DNA of 35,746 bases, from positions 1-35,746 of the forward strand of contig JAITFF010000021.1 in the NCBI GenBank assembly GCA_031281515.1, written 5' to 3'. Of this stretch, positions 35,587 to 35,746 are shown in pieces. The stretch is from Holosporales bacterium (lineage in GTDB: Bacteria; Pseudomonadota; Alphaproteobacteria; RUG11792). The translations under genes were made by a program, and so were the position numbers. The first letter of the stretch is position 1. Each line of letters begins with the position of its first letter. A model generated the notes under the pieces. That model was not told the origin of the DNA and did no database searches. It saw only the letters and a program-made list of their open reading frames with translations.

Positions 35587-35746
35587 CAAACCTCTAATTT
35601 CAAAATTGCTAGAGCTAAGAAGCTGGTAAACGTCGAGTCCAATTTCTCGTAACGCATCGCTAACCTCCTGTTTTCCTTGATTCTCTGGAATAAATTTTCA
35701 ACCTTATGTCTCCACTTGTATATAGTCTTGTCGAAGCTGTACGTGT
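35583..35746 (-). CDS. IS5-type transposase, C-terminal end (5' end outside window)
   Basis: On the minus strand an open frame of about 54 residues runs in from the window end to TAA at 35585-35583. It reads YKWRHKVENLFQRIKENRRL, AMRYEKLD and F-x-A-x-A-I-L. This is the classic end of IS4/IS5-superfamily transposases (Y-R-E-x-x-x-K pattern, here KVENLFQRIK-x-x-R-R, and RYEKL). It overlaps the broken IS1595 transposase end, showing that this element cut into the other. Confidence 0.75.
   Translation of the reverse strand, partial: TYSFDKTIYKWRHKVENLFQRIKENRRLAMRYEKLDSTFTSFLALAILKLEVC

Overview
The window looks like a chromosomal piece of an alphaproteobacterium of moderate GC. It is most likely an intracellular, protist- or arthropod-associated lineage of the Holosporales/Rickettsiales kind (inference). 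Three things point that way. The housekeeping set is alphaproteobacterial in flavour: class I lysyl-tRNA synthetase, an RNase E ending in a W-W-x-K tail, and a GTA-type portal gene standing alone. Between the housekeeping blocks sit many unrelated genes with Sec signal peptides and eukaryote-like or low-complexity bodies. Insertion sequences, broken genes and tRNA-associated scars are also present.

Layout. 1-2174: end of a serine recombinase with its HTH partner, a secreted LRR-like proline-rich protein, and tRNA-Ser(CGA). 2322-4295: smpB-truA-prmC, with prmC shortened at its 3' end. 4658-14400 (minus strand): rplU-rpmA-pepF-tamB, then lysS-nrdD, a separate 57-codon glycyl-radical domain of NrdD, and a secreted Pro/Gly-rich protein. 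14591-17933: mtaB (plus) converging on lgt-serS (minus). 18202-22341: a secreted Myb-domain protein, an orphan GTA-like portal, and RNase E/G. 22708-26345: a small secreted protein, comM, and a secreted coiled-coil/transmembrane protein. 26612-26934: tRNA-Ser(GCT) with its 3' end duplicated next to a palindromic repeat. 27154-30166: a GT8-like glycosyltransferase with an OTU-like C-terminus (leader cut by an in-frame TGA) and another secreted protein. 30227-35746: a filamentous-haemagglutinin-like exoprotein broken by a TAG, an AC slippage and an IS1595-type insertion, which is itself cut by an IS5-type element.

How the parts work together. The core genes serve translation and its rescue (smpB, prmC, serS, lysS, L21, L27), tRNA modification (truA, mtaB), RNA decay (rne), envelope work (lgt, tamB), anaerobic dNTP supply (nrdD) and DNA uptake or recombination (comM). 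The secreted proteins are best read as candidate host-interaction factors. The most striking are the signal-peptide-bearing Myb protein (a candidate nucleomodulin), the glycosyltransferase/OTU-like fusion, and the NrdD enzyme whose glycyl radical domain has its own start codon and a strong ribosome binding site.
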